64,000 nt of DNA from Riemerella anatipestifer ATCC 11845 = DSM 15868 (GTDB lineage Bacteria > Bacteroidota > Bacteroidia > Flavobacteriales > Weeksellaceae). The notes beneath the pieces were generated by a model, which saw only the letters and a program-made list of their open reading frames with translations, was not told the DNA's origin and did not search any database. Numbering within the stretch: the first letter of the stretch is position 1; each line of letters starts with the position of its first letter. Position numbers and translations under genes: made by a program. This document shows positions 50,726 through 59,291 of the stretch, in pieces. The stretch spans positions 248,001 to 312,000 of the forward strand of contig NC_017045.1 in NCBI RefSeq assembly GCF_000252855.1. Direction: 5' to 3'.

Positions 50726-51763
50726 ATGAAAGAGTTAGAAATAATCCTCAAAAATATTAAAAATAAAGAACTTCTCCCTATTTATTTTTTTCATGGGGAA
50801 GAGCCTTATTATATAGATGTAGCGATAAAACATTTCGAAAATGAAGTCCTCACAGAAGATGAAAAAGCATTTAACCAGACCGTAGTTTATGGTAAGGATA
50901 CTACTTATTCAGAAGTATTGGCACTGGCAAGGCAGTTCCCAATGATGGGCGACAGACAGCTTATTGTACTCAAAGAGGCTCAAGATATTAGACTTACGGA
51001 AAAAGAAACAGAAGCCCTAGAAGCCTATGTTAATAATCCTGTGCCGTCTACCATTTTGGTAATTGCTCATAAGCATAAAAAAGTAGATTCTAGAAAAAAG
51101 TTTGCTAAAACTTTGGCTAAGAATAAAATGCTTTTCCTTAGTGAACCTGTCAAAGATTGGAATTTACCTCAATTTATACAAGATGAAATTTCTAGAGCAG
51201 GGCTGAAAGCAGAACCTAATATTCCCACAATTTTAGCCGAATATCTAGGAAACGACCTTTCTAGAATAGCTAATGAAATCAATAAACTTAAACTGATTTT
51301 AAAGGAAGGCGAGGTACTTAATAGCCTTCTTGTAGAGAAACATATTGGGATTAGTAAAGATTATAATGTATTTGAATTACAAAAGGCATTAGGAACGAAG
51401 AATGAAGAACAAGCGATGAAAATAGCTTATTACATCGGTAAAAATCCAAAATCTAATCCGTTTGTGATGATGTTGGGTAGTTTGTACAATTATTTTTCTA
51501 ACCTCATTGTTTTTCATAGTCTTAAAGGTATGTCGCCACAGAGTATTGCGGCAGAGATGGGCGTTAATCCTTATTTTATTAAAGATTATGAAACTTCGGC
51601 GAGACTTTATCCGCTAAAACACGCTACTAGAATTATATCCATTCTTAGAGAATTTGATATGAAAAGTAAAGGTCTAGGAGCGGTAAATATGACGGACGCT
51701 GAGCTTCTTAAAGAAATGGTTTATAAAATTTTGAATGTAGATAAAACAAAAGTTAAAGTATAA
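50726..51763 (+). CDS. holA: DNA polymerase III delta subunit
   Basis: The 345-residue delta subunit of the clamp loader opens the beta clamp. The start at 50726 gives MKELEIILKNIKNKELLPIY followed by the signature FFHGEEPYYIDVAIKHFE; an in-frame extension to 50663 lies inside the divergent gene. Other segments are ALARQFPMMGDRQLIVLKEA and YLGNDLSRIANEINKLKLIL. The C-terminal collar contains NPKSNPFVMMLGSLYNYFSN. The partner delta' (holB) lies at 495-1616. Confidence 0.94.
   Translation: MKELEIILKNIKNKELLPIYFFHGEEPYYIDVAIKHFENEVLTEDEKAFNQTVVYGKDTTYSEVLALARQFPMMGDRQLIVLKEAQDIRLTEKETEALEAYVNNPVPSTILVIAHKHKKVDSRKKFAKTLAKNKMLFLSEPVKDWNLPQFIQDEISRAGLKAEPNIPTILAEYLGNDLSRIANEINKLKLILKEGEVLNSLLVEKHIGISKDYNVFELQKALGTKNEEQAMKIAYYIGKNPKSNPFVMMLGSLYNYFSNLIVFHSLKGMSPQSIAAEMGVNPYFIKDYETSARLYPLKHATRIISILREFDMKSKGLGAVNMTDAELLKEMVYKILNVDKTKVKV
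50749..50756 (-). promoter_or_regulatory. -7 element for the HsdR-N-like gene, inside holA
   Basis: Minus strand TATTTTTG, 27 bases before the ATG at 50721; within the holA coding sequence. No -33 TTG is evident. Confidence 0.35.
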
Positions 51764-51792
51764 TTAAAAACTGAAAAATAAAGATTCTAATT

Positions 51793-52815
51793 ATGAAAAA
51801 AAATATTATTGTGGCTTGTTTAGGCTTAATGCTTTTAGCCTCTTGTAATAAAGATAAAGAGATATTAAATACACTTAATGAGTATAACCTTTCTATGGAA
51901 GAAAAAGGGTATCATTTCGGTGATGCTATTAAACTTCCAGAAGAGGTTACCAAAAACGCTGAAACAATAAGTATTAGTTTTGGAGATAAGGAAATATCAG
52001 ACCTTAAGGTTACGCCTGAAGTTTTTAGCCTAGGTGATAACGAGGTATCTTTTGTTATTAAAACTAAAAGTGGAGAAACATTAACTCAAGACGCCACTAT
52101 CTATGTTTTTGCTAAAAATCCAGAACAAAATTTAAGCTATACTATCGTGAACGAATATCCGCATAGTACCGAAAACTTCGTACAAGGATTTCAGTTAGAG
52201 GGTAATACCATTTACGAAAGTGATGGGCAAAATGGCAGTTCTAGAATCTTAAAATATAATTTAGGAAGTGTAACACCTTTGGCGGTAACACCACAGTCTA
52301 ATGAAATTTTCTCGGAAGGTTCTACGATTGTGGGCGATAAAGTTTATCAACTTACTTGGCAAAACAAGAAAGGGTTTATTTATGATAAGGCTAGTCTAAA
52401 ACTTTTATCAGAATTCCCTTATCCTGGTGCAATAGGCGAGGGGTGGGGACTTACCTATGATGGTAAAAATCTTATTTTATCAGATGGAACAAAAAATCTC
52501 TATTTCTTAAACCCTAATAACCCGTCTGAAATTACTAAACAGATTGCCGTAGCAGGAAACACCCAAGCTTATGACCGACTTAATGAACTAGAGTATCATC
52601 AAGGATTTATTTACGCTAATGTATGGCAACAACCGTATATACTGAAAATCAATCCAAACACAGGGGAAGTGGTAGGGAAATTTGATTTTTCGGAGATAGC
52701 TAAAAAACATACTGCAGGGGAAGATGATGTCTTAAATGGTATTGCCTTCAAAGGTGAAAATATGCTAGTTACAGGGAAAAATTGGGATAAAATCTACGAG
52801 GTTAAGATTAAATAA
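51793..52815 (+). CDS. Glutaminyl-peptide cyclotransferase (lipoprotein)
   Basis: A 340-residue predicted lipoprotein (LMLLASC, Cys18). After an Ig-like N-terminal region, the C-terminal ~230 residues form the plant/bacterial-type glutaminyl cyclase beta-propeller: NEYPHSTENFVQGFQLEGNT, YESDGQNGSSRILKYNL, GSTIVGDKVYQLTWQNKKGF, GEGWGLTYDGKNLILSDGT, LNELEYHQGFIYANVWQ and LNGIAFKGENMLVTGKNW. This enzyme turns N-terminal Gln of secreted proteins into pyroglutamate. Many predicted mature proteins in this window begin with Gln, which fits the reported Bacteroidota Q-rule. It lies 29 bp after holA. Confidence 0.9.
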   Translation: MKKNIIVACLGLMLLASCNKDKEILNTLNEYNLSMEEKGYHFGDAIKLPEEVTKNAETISISFGDKEISDLKVTPEVFSLGDNEVSFVIKTKSGETLTQDATIYVFAKNPEQNLSYTIVNEYPHSTENFVQGFQLEGNTIYESDGQNGSSRILKYNLGSVTPLAVTPQSNEIFSEGSTIVGDKVYQLTWQNKKGFIYDKASLKLLSEFPYPGAIGEGWGLTYDGKNLILSDGTKNLYFLNPNNPSEITKQIAVAGNTQAYDRLNELEYHQGFIYANVWQQPYILKINPNTGEVVGKFDFSEIAKKHTAGEDDVLNGIAFKGENMLVTGKNWDKIYEVKIK

Positions 52816-52824
52816 TTTAGTGAA

Positions 52825-53586
52825 GTGCGAACCCTTGTCTTCGTTATAAGTTTTTGGGTTGCAAACCTTTCTGCACAGGTTCTTATACCTATAGATGAGG
52901 AGGTATTAAAATCTGTGCAAGATATTTTTATAGACGATTATGAAAATATCTACCTATATCAGAATAACGATTTTAGCTTTACCAAATATAACACACAAGG
53001 GCAAAAGCAAGGACGAATGATGATGGTGTTTCCGTTTAAGGTTCAATCGGTGCAAAATCCTCTTAATATCGTTTTGTTTTCCGAAAATCAGCAGGAAATA
53101 AAAATGCTAGACCAAAATCTTAACGAAATTCAAAGTCTTAAGCCTAGCCAGAGTGCTAGCTATATCAGCCATTTGTATATGGAAAATCTACAATTGATGT
53201 GGCTGCTTAATCCTATGTCTAAGACCTTGTTACAGTATCATTTCAGAGAAAATAGATTACTTAACTCTTTTGTTTTAGATATAGATTTTAACGATATTAA
53301 AGATTTCATCGTAGACAATGGCTTCTTATATTATTTGCAAAATGATTATTTAATAAAAATATCCTTAATCTCAAAAAAGGTTCAAAAAATGGAAGTGTCA
53401 TTTGCTAGGAAGTTAAGACGAGAAGGAAATTCTATTTTTGTGATTACCAATACTTCTGTAATTGAGTTTCAGGAAGATAAATTAAAAACTGTTTTTTCTG
53501 AACCTAAAGCTCAAATTGTGGAAAAAAATAACAATGGATATTTGGCTTTGATAGGAGACAAACTTTATCTTTACGAACTTTTTTAA
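52825..53586 (+). CDS. Secreted protein of unknown function downstream of the glutaminyl cyclase
   Basis: A 253-residue protein starting at GTG 52825, with signal peptide VFVISFWVANLSA and mature Gln. The rest has repeated strand-turn units (DIFIDDYENIYLYQNNDFSF, LDQNLNEIQSLKPSQSASY, KMEVSFARKLRREGNSIFVI) like a beta-propeller or NHL-like fold, without any catalytic motif. It starts 9 bp after the cyclase, so they are likely co-transcribed. No family was recognised. It may help recognise or present substrates, which is speculation. Confidence 0.65.
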   Translation: MRTLVFVISFWVANLSAQVLIPIDEEVLKSVQDIFIDDYENIYLYQNNDFSFTKYNTQGQKQGRMMMVFPFKVQSVQNPLNIVLFSENQQEIKMLDQNLNEIQSLKPSQSASYISHLYMENLQLMWLLNPMSKTLLQYHFRENRLLNSFVLDIDFNDIKDFIVDNGFLYYLQNDYLIKISLISKKVQKMEVSFARKLRREGNSIFVITNTSVIEFQEDKLKTVFSEPKAQIVEKNNNGYLALIGDKLYLYELF

Positions 53587-53615
53587 ATCAATAATTTTTT
53601 TCAAAAAACAAATCC

Positions 53616-54230
53616 ATGCATATAGCAGTAACAGGAAATATAGGAGCAGGTAAAACCACACTTACCAAGATGTTAGCAAAACATTACGGCTGGGAGGCTC
53701 AGTTTGAAGATGTAGATGATAACCCTTATTTAGACGACTTTTATCACGATATGTCTAAATGGTCTTTTGCCTTACAAATATATTTTCTAGGGAGTAGATT
53801 TCGTCAAGTTAAAGAGATTAGAGAGAGTGGTAAAAACATTATTCAAGATAGAACCATCTACGAAGACGCTCATATTTTTGCAGAAAACCTAAACGAAATG
53901 CAGCTCTTAAGTGATAGAGATTATAAAAACTACACATCGCTTTTTGAGTTGATGAAAACTTTTGTTTCCGCTCCAGATTTACTGATTTATCTAAGAGCCT
54001 CTGTACCCAAATTGGTGGGACAAATTGCCAAAAGAGGTAGAGATTATGAAGCAGAAATAAGTATAGACTACCTTTCTAAACTCAATAATAAATATGAAAG
54101 TTGGATACAAAACTATAAAGAAGGTAAGCTTTTAATTATAGAGGTTGATGATTTAGACTTCGTAGAAAGACCAGAAGATTTTGGTTCTATATTAGAAAGG
54201 ATAGACGGTCAGCTTAATGGTTTATTCTAA
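53616..54230 (+). CDS. Deoxynucleoside kinase
   Basis: A 204-residue cytoplasmic kinase of the dNK/dGK-dAK family that phosphorylates deoxynucleosides for salvage. It has the P-loop VTGNIGAGKTTLTKML, the substrate-binding KWSFALQIYFLGSRFRQ, the catalytic ESGKNIIQDRTIYEDAHIF and the lid region IAKRGRDYEAEISIDYL. Whether it prefers dA/dG or dC/dT cannot be told from sequence. It starts 29 bp after the preceding gene. Confidence 0.92.
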   Translation: MHIAVTGNIGAGKTTLTKMLAKHYGWEAQFEDVDDNPYLDDFYHDMSKWSFALQIYFLGSRFRQVKEIRESGKNIIQDRTIYEDAHIFAENLNEMQLLSDRDYKNYTSLFELMKTFVSAPDLLIYLRASVPKLVGQIAKRGRDYEAEISIDYLSKLNNKYESWIQNYKEGKLLIIEVDDLDFVERPEDFGSILERIDGQLNGLF

Positions 54231-54269
54231 TCACTGATAAATATCATTTTTTATTAGAGGTAAATATTC

Positions 54270-54277
54270 TACATTTG
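54270..54277 (+). promoter_or_regulatory. -7 element for the outer-membrane protein gene
   Basis: TACATTTG fits TAnnTTTG; the ATG follows at 54304 (leader about 23 bases). No clear -33 TTG. Confidence 0.45.
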
Positions 54278-54303
54278 CCGAGCAGAAATTTAAAATTAAA
54301 ACA

Positions 54304-54867
54304 ATGAAAAAACTATTTTTAGTAGGTGCTTTAGCACTTTTCGGAGCAATGAATGCTCAAACAGAAAAAGGGTCTTGGGTTGTAGAAGGTAAAACCAATT
54401 TAGGATTTAACAGCGTGTCAACTAAGGTAAAATATGATGGAAAGTCTTATGATGATGGTAAAGTTTCCACTTTTAACATTAGTCCTAGTGTTGGATATTT
54501 TGTTATGGACAATTTAGCTTTAGGATTGGAATTAAACTTCTTATCTGCTAAAAGTGGAGATGAAACTAATAGTACTTTCTCTCTTTTACCTAACGCTACT
54601 TATTATTTTTCTACAGGATCTCAATTTAGACCATACTTAGGAGCTGGAGTTGGTTATGCTAGTACAACTTCTAAATACAATAATCTTTCAGCTACTGTTG
54701 ACGGTTTAGCTTGGGGGGTTAAAGGTGGTGGAGTTTACATGTTAAATAAAACTGCGGGTATAAACATAGGTTTAGGTTACAACCAATTTAGTACAACTAA
54801 CAATAATGCAACTACGACTGTTGGTACATTTGGTGTTAATGCAGGTTTCTCATTATTCTTTAAATAA
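54304..54867 (+). CDS. Small outer-membrane beta-barrel protein
   Basis: A 187-residue secreted protein with signal peptide (cleavage after LFGAMNA, mature Gln). The mature part shows eight or so amphipathic strands: SWVVEGKTNLGFNSVSTKV, VGYFVMDNLALGLELNFLSA, LPNATYYFSTGSQFRPYLGA and VNAGFSLFFK with a penultimate Phe and C-terminal Lys. The pattern is that of OmpA-N/OmpW-like small porins (the outer-membrane beta-barrel domain family). It is monocistronic with a strong terminator. Function is unknown. Confidence 0.8.
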   Translation: MKKLFLVGALALFGAMNAQTEKGSWVVEGKTNLGFNSVSTKVKYDGKSYDDGKVSTFNISPSVGYFVMDNLALGLELNFLSAKSGDETNSTFSLLPNATYYFSTGSQFRPYLGAGVGYASTTSKYNNLSATVDGLAWGVKGGGVYMLNKTAGINIGLGYNQFSTTNNNATTTVGTFGVNAGFSLFFK

Positions 54868-54892
54868 TCTAAGATTAAATAGAAGATAGTTG

Positions 54893-54922
54893 GAGCAGTC
54901 GTTTTAGACTGCTCTTTCTTTT
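54893..54922 (+). terminator. Intrinsic terminator after the outer-membrane protein
   Basis: Eight-base stem GAGCAGTC (54893-54900) with GACTGCTC (54907-54914), loop GTTTTA, then a T-rich tail. Confidence 0.88.
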
Positions 54923-54983
54923 ACATTCTAAATAATAAATACTTAAGACTAGGAAACAATGATTAAATTTGTTGCTAAGTCTT

Positions 54984-55649
54984 ATGAATAGGAGTAAAAT
55001 CAGCGATTATAAAATAAAAAAAATAATCAAGTGTTTTTGTAGCGATATTGACGCAACGAAAACGGCGGAAATTTTAGAGTTCAACAGAAACACCATTAAC
55101 CGATATTTTAGGATTTTTCGGGAAGTGATTTTTGAAAAACAACAAGCAGATTTGAGTTTGTTTTTTGGAGAAGTTGAATTAGATGAAGCCTATTTTGGAG
55201 CAAGGAGATTACGAGGGATTAATATGCCACAAAAACTAGGAAGAGGAATTTGGAAACAACCTGTTTTTGGAGTTTTTGAAAGAGAAGGCAGGGTTTATAC
55301 CGAACTGATTCCAAATGCAAAAAGTGAAACATTAAGAAAAGTTATTCGAGGAAAAGTTTCATTAGAAAGTATTTTGTTTACAGATGGTTGGCGAGGTTAT
55401 AGTGGACTTTTAGATATGGGATACGAGAAGCATTTCAGGATTGACAAGAGTAAAAATTTCTCAACTCAGAATGGTGTTCACATTAATGGAATAGAAAGTT
55501 TTTGGAGTTTCACCAAGCGAAGATTAGCTAAGTTTAATGGGATAAAATCTACCTTTATATTACACTTAAAGGAATGCGAGTGGCGATGGAGAAAGGAAAC
55601 TAAAGAAATGGAAAAAGAGTTATGGAAATTGATAAAAAAATATGGATAA
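54984..55649 (+). mobile_element. IS1595 family (IS1016-like) transposase, intact
   Basis: A 221-residue transposase from ATG 54984 (upstream TTG codons at 54969 and 54972 are in frame but less likely). It has an N-terminal helix-turn-helix (TAEILEFNRNTINRYFRIFR) and the IS1595-type catalytic domain: GEVELDEAYFGARR (first Asp), FTDGWRGYSG (second Asp) and HINGIESFWSFTKRRLAKFN (final Glu region). The length fits an intact IS1016-group enzyme. It sits between the outer-membrane protein terminator and the NlpC lipoprotein gene. I could not identify terminal inverted repeats or the target-site duplication with confidence, so the exact element ends are unknown. A GC-poor hairpin AACTTTT...AAAAGTT follows the stop at about 55647-55676. 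Confidence 0.88.
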
Positions 55650-55760
55650 CTTTTTTAACGACTTCGTCTAAAAGTTACCCACATTTTTTTTATTTTTACA
55701 ACAACAAACAACAGTGTGAAAATTATAAATTTTAAACCTTTGCTAGTCTAGAGCCTAATA

Positions 55761-55787
55761 AAATAGACTAACTTTAGTCTATTTTTT
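55761..55787 (+). terminator. Intrinsic terminator upstream of the NlpC/P60 gene
   Basis: Ten-base stem AAATAGACTA (55761-55770) with TAGTCTATTT (55775-55784), loop ACTT, then T-run. It ends transcription from the insertion-sequence side just before the next promoter. Confidence 0.8.
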
Positions 55788-55788
55788 G

Positions 55789-55796
55789 TATTTTTG
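55789..55796 (+). promoter_or_regulatory. -7 element for the NlpC/P60 lipoprotein gene
   Basis: TATTTTTG; ATG at 55812 follows after 15 bases. No -33 TTG. Confidence 0.4.
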
Positions 55797-55811
55797 GGGC
55801 AAATTGGAATA

Positions 55812-56333
55812 ATGAGAAGATTTATTGGTTTTGTGCTATTTTCTGTGCTATTAGTTAGCTGTGGAACTTCTAAGAAACCCACAACTACAAGCAAAGTTAG
55901 TAAAGTTGCATCTAAGACATTATCTTCAGAAAACTCAGGAGTAGTAACTAAAGAGGCAAAAAAAATAATTAAAACAGCCGAAAAATATTTAGGTGTTCCT
56001 TATAAGTATGCAGGGAATACTTCATCTGGTTTTGATTGCTCTGGTCTAGTTTCTAAAGTTTTTATAGAGAATAATAAAACCCTTCCTAGGCGTTCAACTG
56101 ATCAAGCATTAGAAGGTAATAGCATCTCTGTTAAAGAAATTAAAGCAGGGGATTTAGTTTTTTTCGCAACTATGGGAGGTGCTAAAGTCTCTCATGTGGG
56201 TATTGTTCATACCATAGAAACTAATGGGGAAATTAAATTTATCCACGCTTCTACTTCCAAAGGAGTTATTATTTCGTCTCTAAACGAAACTTACTGGAAC
56301 AAATCTTTTTTATTTGCAAAAAGAATACTTTAA
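55812..56333 (+). CDS. NlpC/P60 (C40) peptidase lipoprotein
   Basis: A 173-residue predicted lipoprotein: VLFSVLLVSC (Cys17) with start at ATG 55812 (a TTG at 55794 would add six residues). After a Ser/Thr/Lys linker comes the C40 domain with YKYAGNTSSGFDCSGLVSKVF (catalytic Cys in FDCSG), KAGDLVFFATMGGAKVSHVG (catalytic His) and KFIHASTSKGVI. It is likely a D,L-endopeptidase trimming peptidoglycan stem peptides during growth or division. It lies upstream of dapD (15 bp), so it may share a transcript. Confidence 0.92.
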   Translation: MRRFIGFVLFSVLLVSCGTSKKPTTTSKVSKVASKTLSSENSGVVTKEAKKIIKTAEKYLGVPYKYAGNTSSGFDCSGLVSKVFIENNKTLPRRSTDQALEGNSISVKEIKAGDLVFFATMGGAKVSHVGIVHTIETNGEIKFIHASTSKGVIISSLNETYWNKSFLFAKRIL

Positions 56334-56348
56334 ATATAAAATACAAAT

Positions 56349-57161
56349 ATGTCATTACAACAAACAATAGAAAATCTTTGGGAGAACAGAGGTTTATTAC
56401 AAAATGAAGAAAATCAAAAAGTAATTAGAGAAGTTATTGCTAAACTAGACAAGGGAGAACTTCGTGTAGCTGAGCCTACGGCTGACGGTTGGCAAGTAAA
56501 CGAATGGGTGAAAAAGGCGGTAGTAATGTATTTCCCTATTCAAAAAATGGAAACTATCGAAGTAGGACCTTTTGAATTTCATGATAAAATGCCTTTGAAA
56601 AGAAACTACGCTGAAAAAGGGGTAAGAGTAGTGCCTCACGCGGTGGCTAGAGAAGGGGCTTATATAGCATCTGGGGTTATTATGATGCCATCTTATGTAA
56701 ATATTGGGGCGTATGTAGATAGTGGTACTATGGTAGATACTTGGGCTACGGTAGGAAGTTGTGCTCAGATAGGTAAAAATGTACATCTAAGTGGTGGTGT
56801 TGGTATTGGTGGTGTTTTAGAGCCATTACAAGCGGCCCCTGTAATCATAGAAGACGATGTCTTTGTTGGGTCTAGATGCATTGTGGTAGAAGGTGTACAT
56901 GTTGAAAAAGAAGCTGTTTTAGGTGCTAATGTGGTATTAACAAGTTCTACTAAGATTATAGATGTAACAGGAGAACAGCCAATTGAATATAAAGGGAGAG
57001 TACCAGCTCGTTCAGTAGTAATTCCAGGAAGTCTTACTAAAAAATTCCCTGCAGGAGAGTATCAAGTACCTTGTGCTTTAATTATCGGTAAGAGAAAAGA
57101 ATCAACAGATAAGAAAACCTCTCTTAACGATGCTTTAAGAGAGAATAATGTAGCGGTATAG
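56349..57161 (+). CDS. dapD: Tetrahydrodipicolinate N-succinyltransferase
   Basis: DapD adds succinyl from succinyl-CoA to tetrahydrodipicolinate, committing to the succinylase route to diaminopimelate and lysine. The 270-residue protein has the N-terminal helical part (TIENLWENRGLLQNEENQKV) and the left-handed beta-helix of hexapeptide repeats: MPSYVNIGAYVDSGTMVDTW, ATVGSCAQIGKNVHLSGG, and the GVLEPLQAAPVIIEDDVFVG region. dapB is at 40559. Length is standard. Confidence 0.95.
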   Translation: MSLQQTIENLWENRGLLQNEENQKVIREVIAKLDKGELRVAEPTADGWQVNEWVKKAVVMYFPIQKMETIEVGPFEFHDKMPLKRNYAEKGVRVVPHAVAREGAYIASGVIMMPSYVNIGAYVDSGTMVDTWATVGSCAQIGKNVHLSGGVGIGGVLEPLQAAPVIIEDDVFVGSRCIVVEGVHVEKEAVLGANVVLTSSTKIIDVTGEQPIEYKGRVPARSVVIPGSLTKKFPAGEYQVPCALIIGKRKESTDKKTSLNDALRENNVAV

Positions 57162-57166
57162 TCTTT

Positions 57167-58342
57167 ATGTCTGTAAAAACAAAATTGCTAAAATGGTTCT
57201 ATAATCCAAAAGTAATTTTTGGGGTTTATTCCTTGGCGGCTATTTTTTCTGCACTTAGTAAATATTTTCATGGGAAAGAGGCTTATAATAATTATTTGTT
57301 ATTCAAATATGTATTCTTCCATACAGTAGATAAGAAGAATTTATATGCACAATATCCTGAACTTTACTTTGATAGCAATCATTACGGAATATTTTTTAGT
57401 ACGATAATAATGCCCTTCGCATTGATGCCAGATGCAATAGGAATGGTTTTATGGAATTTAGCAAATGTATGGCTGCTGATGTACGCATTCGCTAAGCTAC
57501 CCATATCTACTAATAAAAAAACATTGTTAGCATGGTTGTGTTTACAGGAATATATTACAGCAGCAGTAAGTTTTCAATTTAATGTTGGGCTTACTGCCTT
57601 GCTTATGCTATCTGCCATTTATGTTGATAACAAAAAGGAAATACATGCATCTGTAGCTATTTTGACTGGCTTTTTCGTGAAAATTTATGGGATTGCAGGG
57701 TTAGCATTTTTCCCCTTTATATCTAATAAAAAGAAGTTTATTTTTTCCTCTTTAGGAATTTTTGTTCTCTTTTTAATTCTGCCTATGCTCCTATCTGATA
57801 TGCATTTTGGACTTCAGTCTTACCTAGATTGGTATCAGTCTTTAAGTGGAAAAAATCTATCTAATCAGGTTTTAGGAAATAGACAAGATTTTTCTTTAAT
57901 GGGAATTGTAAGGCGAGTTCTTGGAGACCCTAATATATCAAACTTAGTATTTTTGGTACCTGGAATTATTCTCTTTGCATTGCCGTATATTAGATTTTCA
58001 CAATATAAAGCCACGGCTTTCAGACTAATGATATTAGCTTCTACACTTTTGTTTATAGTTTTATTTAGTTCAGGTTCAGAATCACCTACTTATATTATTG
58101 CGGTTGCTGGAGTTATGATATGGTTTGTAATACAAAAAAATCAAACCTTTACCACAATGGCTCTTATGCTTTTCGTAATGGTACTGACTTGTTTTAGCTT
58201 TTCAGATTTATTTCCGAGGTCTATAAAAGAAGATTATGTTATTAAGTATTCTCTAAAAGCATTGCCTTGTTGTTTAGTTTGGTTTAGAATACTTTATGAA
58301 TTATTGGTAAAAGATTTTGAAAAAGATTACTCATTAACCTAG
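57167..58342 (+). CDS. Multi-pass membrane glycosyltransferase, DUF2029/GT87-like
   Basis: A 391-residue integral membrane protein with about nine hydrophobic segments. The early loop has YFHGKEAYNNYLLFKYVFFH and KNLYAQYPELYFDSNHYGIF, with acidic residues as in GT-C family 87 enzymes (polyprenyl-phosphate mannosyl/arabinosyl transferases), and later YLDWYQSLSGKNLSNQVLGN. It starts 5 bp after dapD. It is probably the inner-membrane sugar transferase of the following glycan group; the substrate is unknown and the assignment rests on topology and family resemblance. Confidence 0.75.
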   Translation: MSVKTKLLKWFYNPKVIFGVYSLAAIFSALSKYFHGKEAYNNYLLFKYVFFHTVDKKNLYAQYPELYFDSNHYGIFFSTIIMPFALMPDAIGMVLWNLANVWLLMYAFAKLPISTNKKTLLAWLCLQEYITAAVSFQFNVGLTALLMLSAIYVDNKKEIHASVAILTGFFVKIYGIAGLAFFPFISNKKKFIFSSLGIFVLFLILPMLLSDMHFGLQSYLDWYQSLSGKNLSNQVLGNRQDFSLMGIVRRVLGDPNISNLVFLVPGIILFALPYIRFSQYKATAFRLMILASTLLFIVLFSSGSESPTYIIAVAGVMIWFVIQKNQTFTTMALMLFVMVLTCFSFSDLFPRSIKEDYVIKYSLKALPCCLVWFRILYELLVKDFEKDYSLT

Positions 58343-58356
58343 TATTGTATTTATCT

Positions 58357-59286
58357 ATGAAAACTATTTCTATTGTCATACCAGCACATAATGAGGAGAA
58401 TAACATTGGACCTATATGTGCAGAGATAAAAAAAGTGATGGAAGATGTACCTGATTATGACTTTGAAATTATCTTTGTAAATGATGGGAGTAGAGATAGC
58501 ACTCAACGAGTTTTAGAGGAAGTTTCTAAAGAAATAAAAGAAGTTAAATACATTGAATTTTCAAGGAACTTTGGACATCAATGTGCTGTAAAGGCGGGAA
58601 TGGATTTTGCCAAAGGAAATGCCGTTGTTTCTATGGATGCGGATATGCAGCATCCTCCCAGATTGATTCCCAAAATGATAAAAAAATGGGAAGAAGGCTA
58701 TGATATAGTTTATACCATAAGAGCTTATCCTAAAGAAATTTCTTTTTTCAAAAAAACAACTTCCAAATGGTTTTATAACTTTTTATCCAAAATATCGGAT
58801 ATTGATTTAACTAAAGGTGGTGGTTCTGATTTCAGATTGATGGACGCTTCCGTTATTGATATTATCCGAAATGTAAAAGAAGAGGATCTTTTTTTAAGAG
58901 GGTGGACGAATTGGGTTGGTTTTAAACAAACGGGCGTAAGTTTTGTTGCAGCTGAAAGATTATCGGGAGAAAGCAGCTACAATCTAAAGAAAATGATTAG
59001 TTTCGCGTTTACAGGAATAACATCATTTAGTATAAAACCGCTTTATTTGGCGGCTTATTTAGGTTTTTTCTTTTCCATATTGGCGGTATTCATTTATATA
59101 CCTTATGTGGTGTATGCATTTTGGTCAGATACGGAAATTTCTGGTTGGGCATCTCTAATTATGACAATGGTCTTTTTTGGTGGGGTTCAGCTTATTATTC
59201 TTGGAATAATGGGGATTTATCTAGGGAAGATTTTTAAACAAGTTAAAGAACGCCCCAATTATATTATTAGAACAAAAAACTTTTAA
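58357..59286 (+). CDS. Family 2 glycosyltransferase with C-terminal membrane anchor (GtrB/DPM1-like)
   Basis: A 309-residue GT2 enzyme from ATG 58357 (a TTG at 58345 is in frame). It has the fold signatures ISIVIPAHNEENNIGPI, FVNDGSRDSTQRVLEEV, the DxD-type SMDADMQHPPRLI and KGGGSDFRLMDASVID, then two C-terminal membrane helices (about residues 225-300). This layout matches enzymes that move sugar from a nucleotide donor to a polyprenyl phosphate. With the GT87-like gene just upstream, it could feed it polyprenyl-phosphate-sugar. Confidence 0.9.
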   Translation: MKTISIVIPAHNEENNIGPICAEIKKVMEDVPDYDFEIIFVNDGSRDSTQRVLEEVSKEIKEVKYIEFSRNFGHQCAVKAGMDFAKGNAVVSMDADMQHPPRLIPKMIKKWEEGYDIVYTIRAYPKEISFFKKTTSKWFYNFLSKISDIDLTKGGGSDFRLMDASVIDIIRNVKEEDLFLRGWTNWVGFKQTGVSFVAAERLSGESSYNLKKMISFAFTGITSFSIKPLYLAAYLGFFFSILAVFIYIPYVVYAFWSDTEISGWASLIMTMVFFGGVQLIILGIMGIYLGKIFKQVKERPNYIIRTKNF

Positions 59287-59291
59287 ACTAA

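Noticed and set aside
54944-54984. Inverted repeat TAAGACT / AGTCTTA flanking the transposase start, as a possible IS terminal repeat.
   Set aside because: Both arms lie on the same (left) side of the element, so they cannot be its two ends; probably a chance hairpin.
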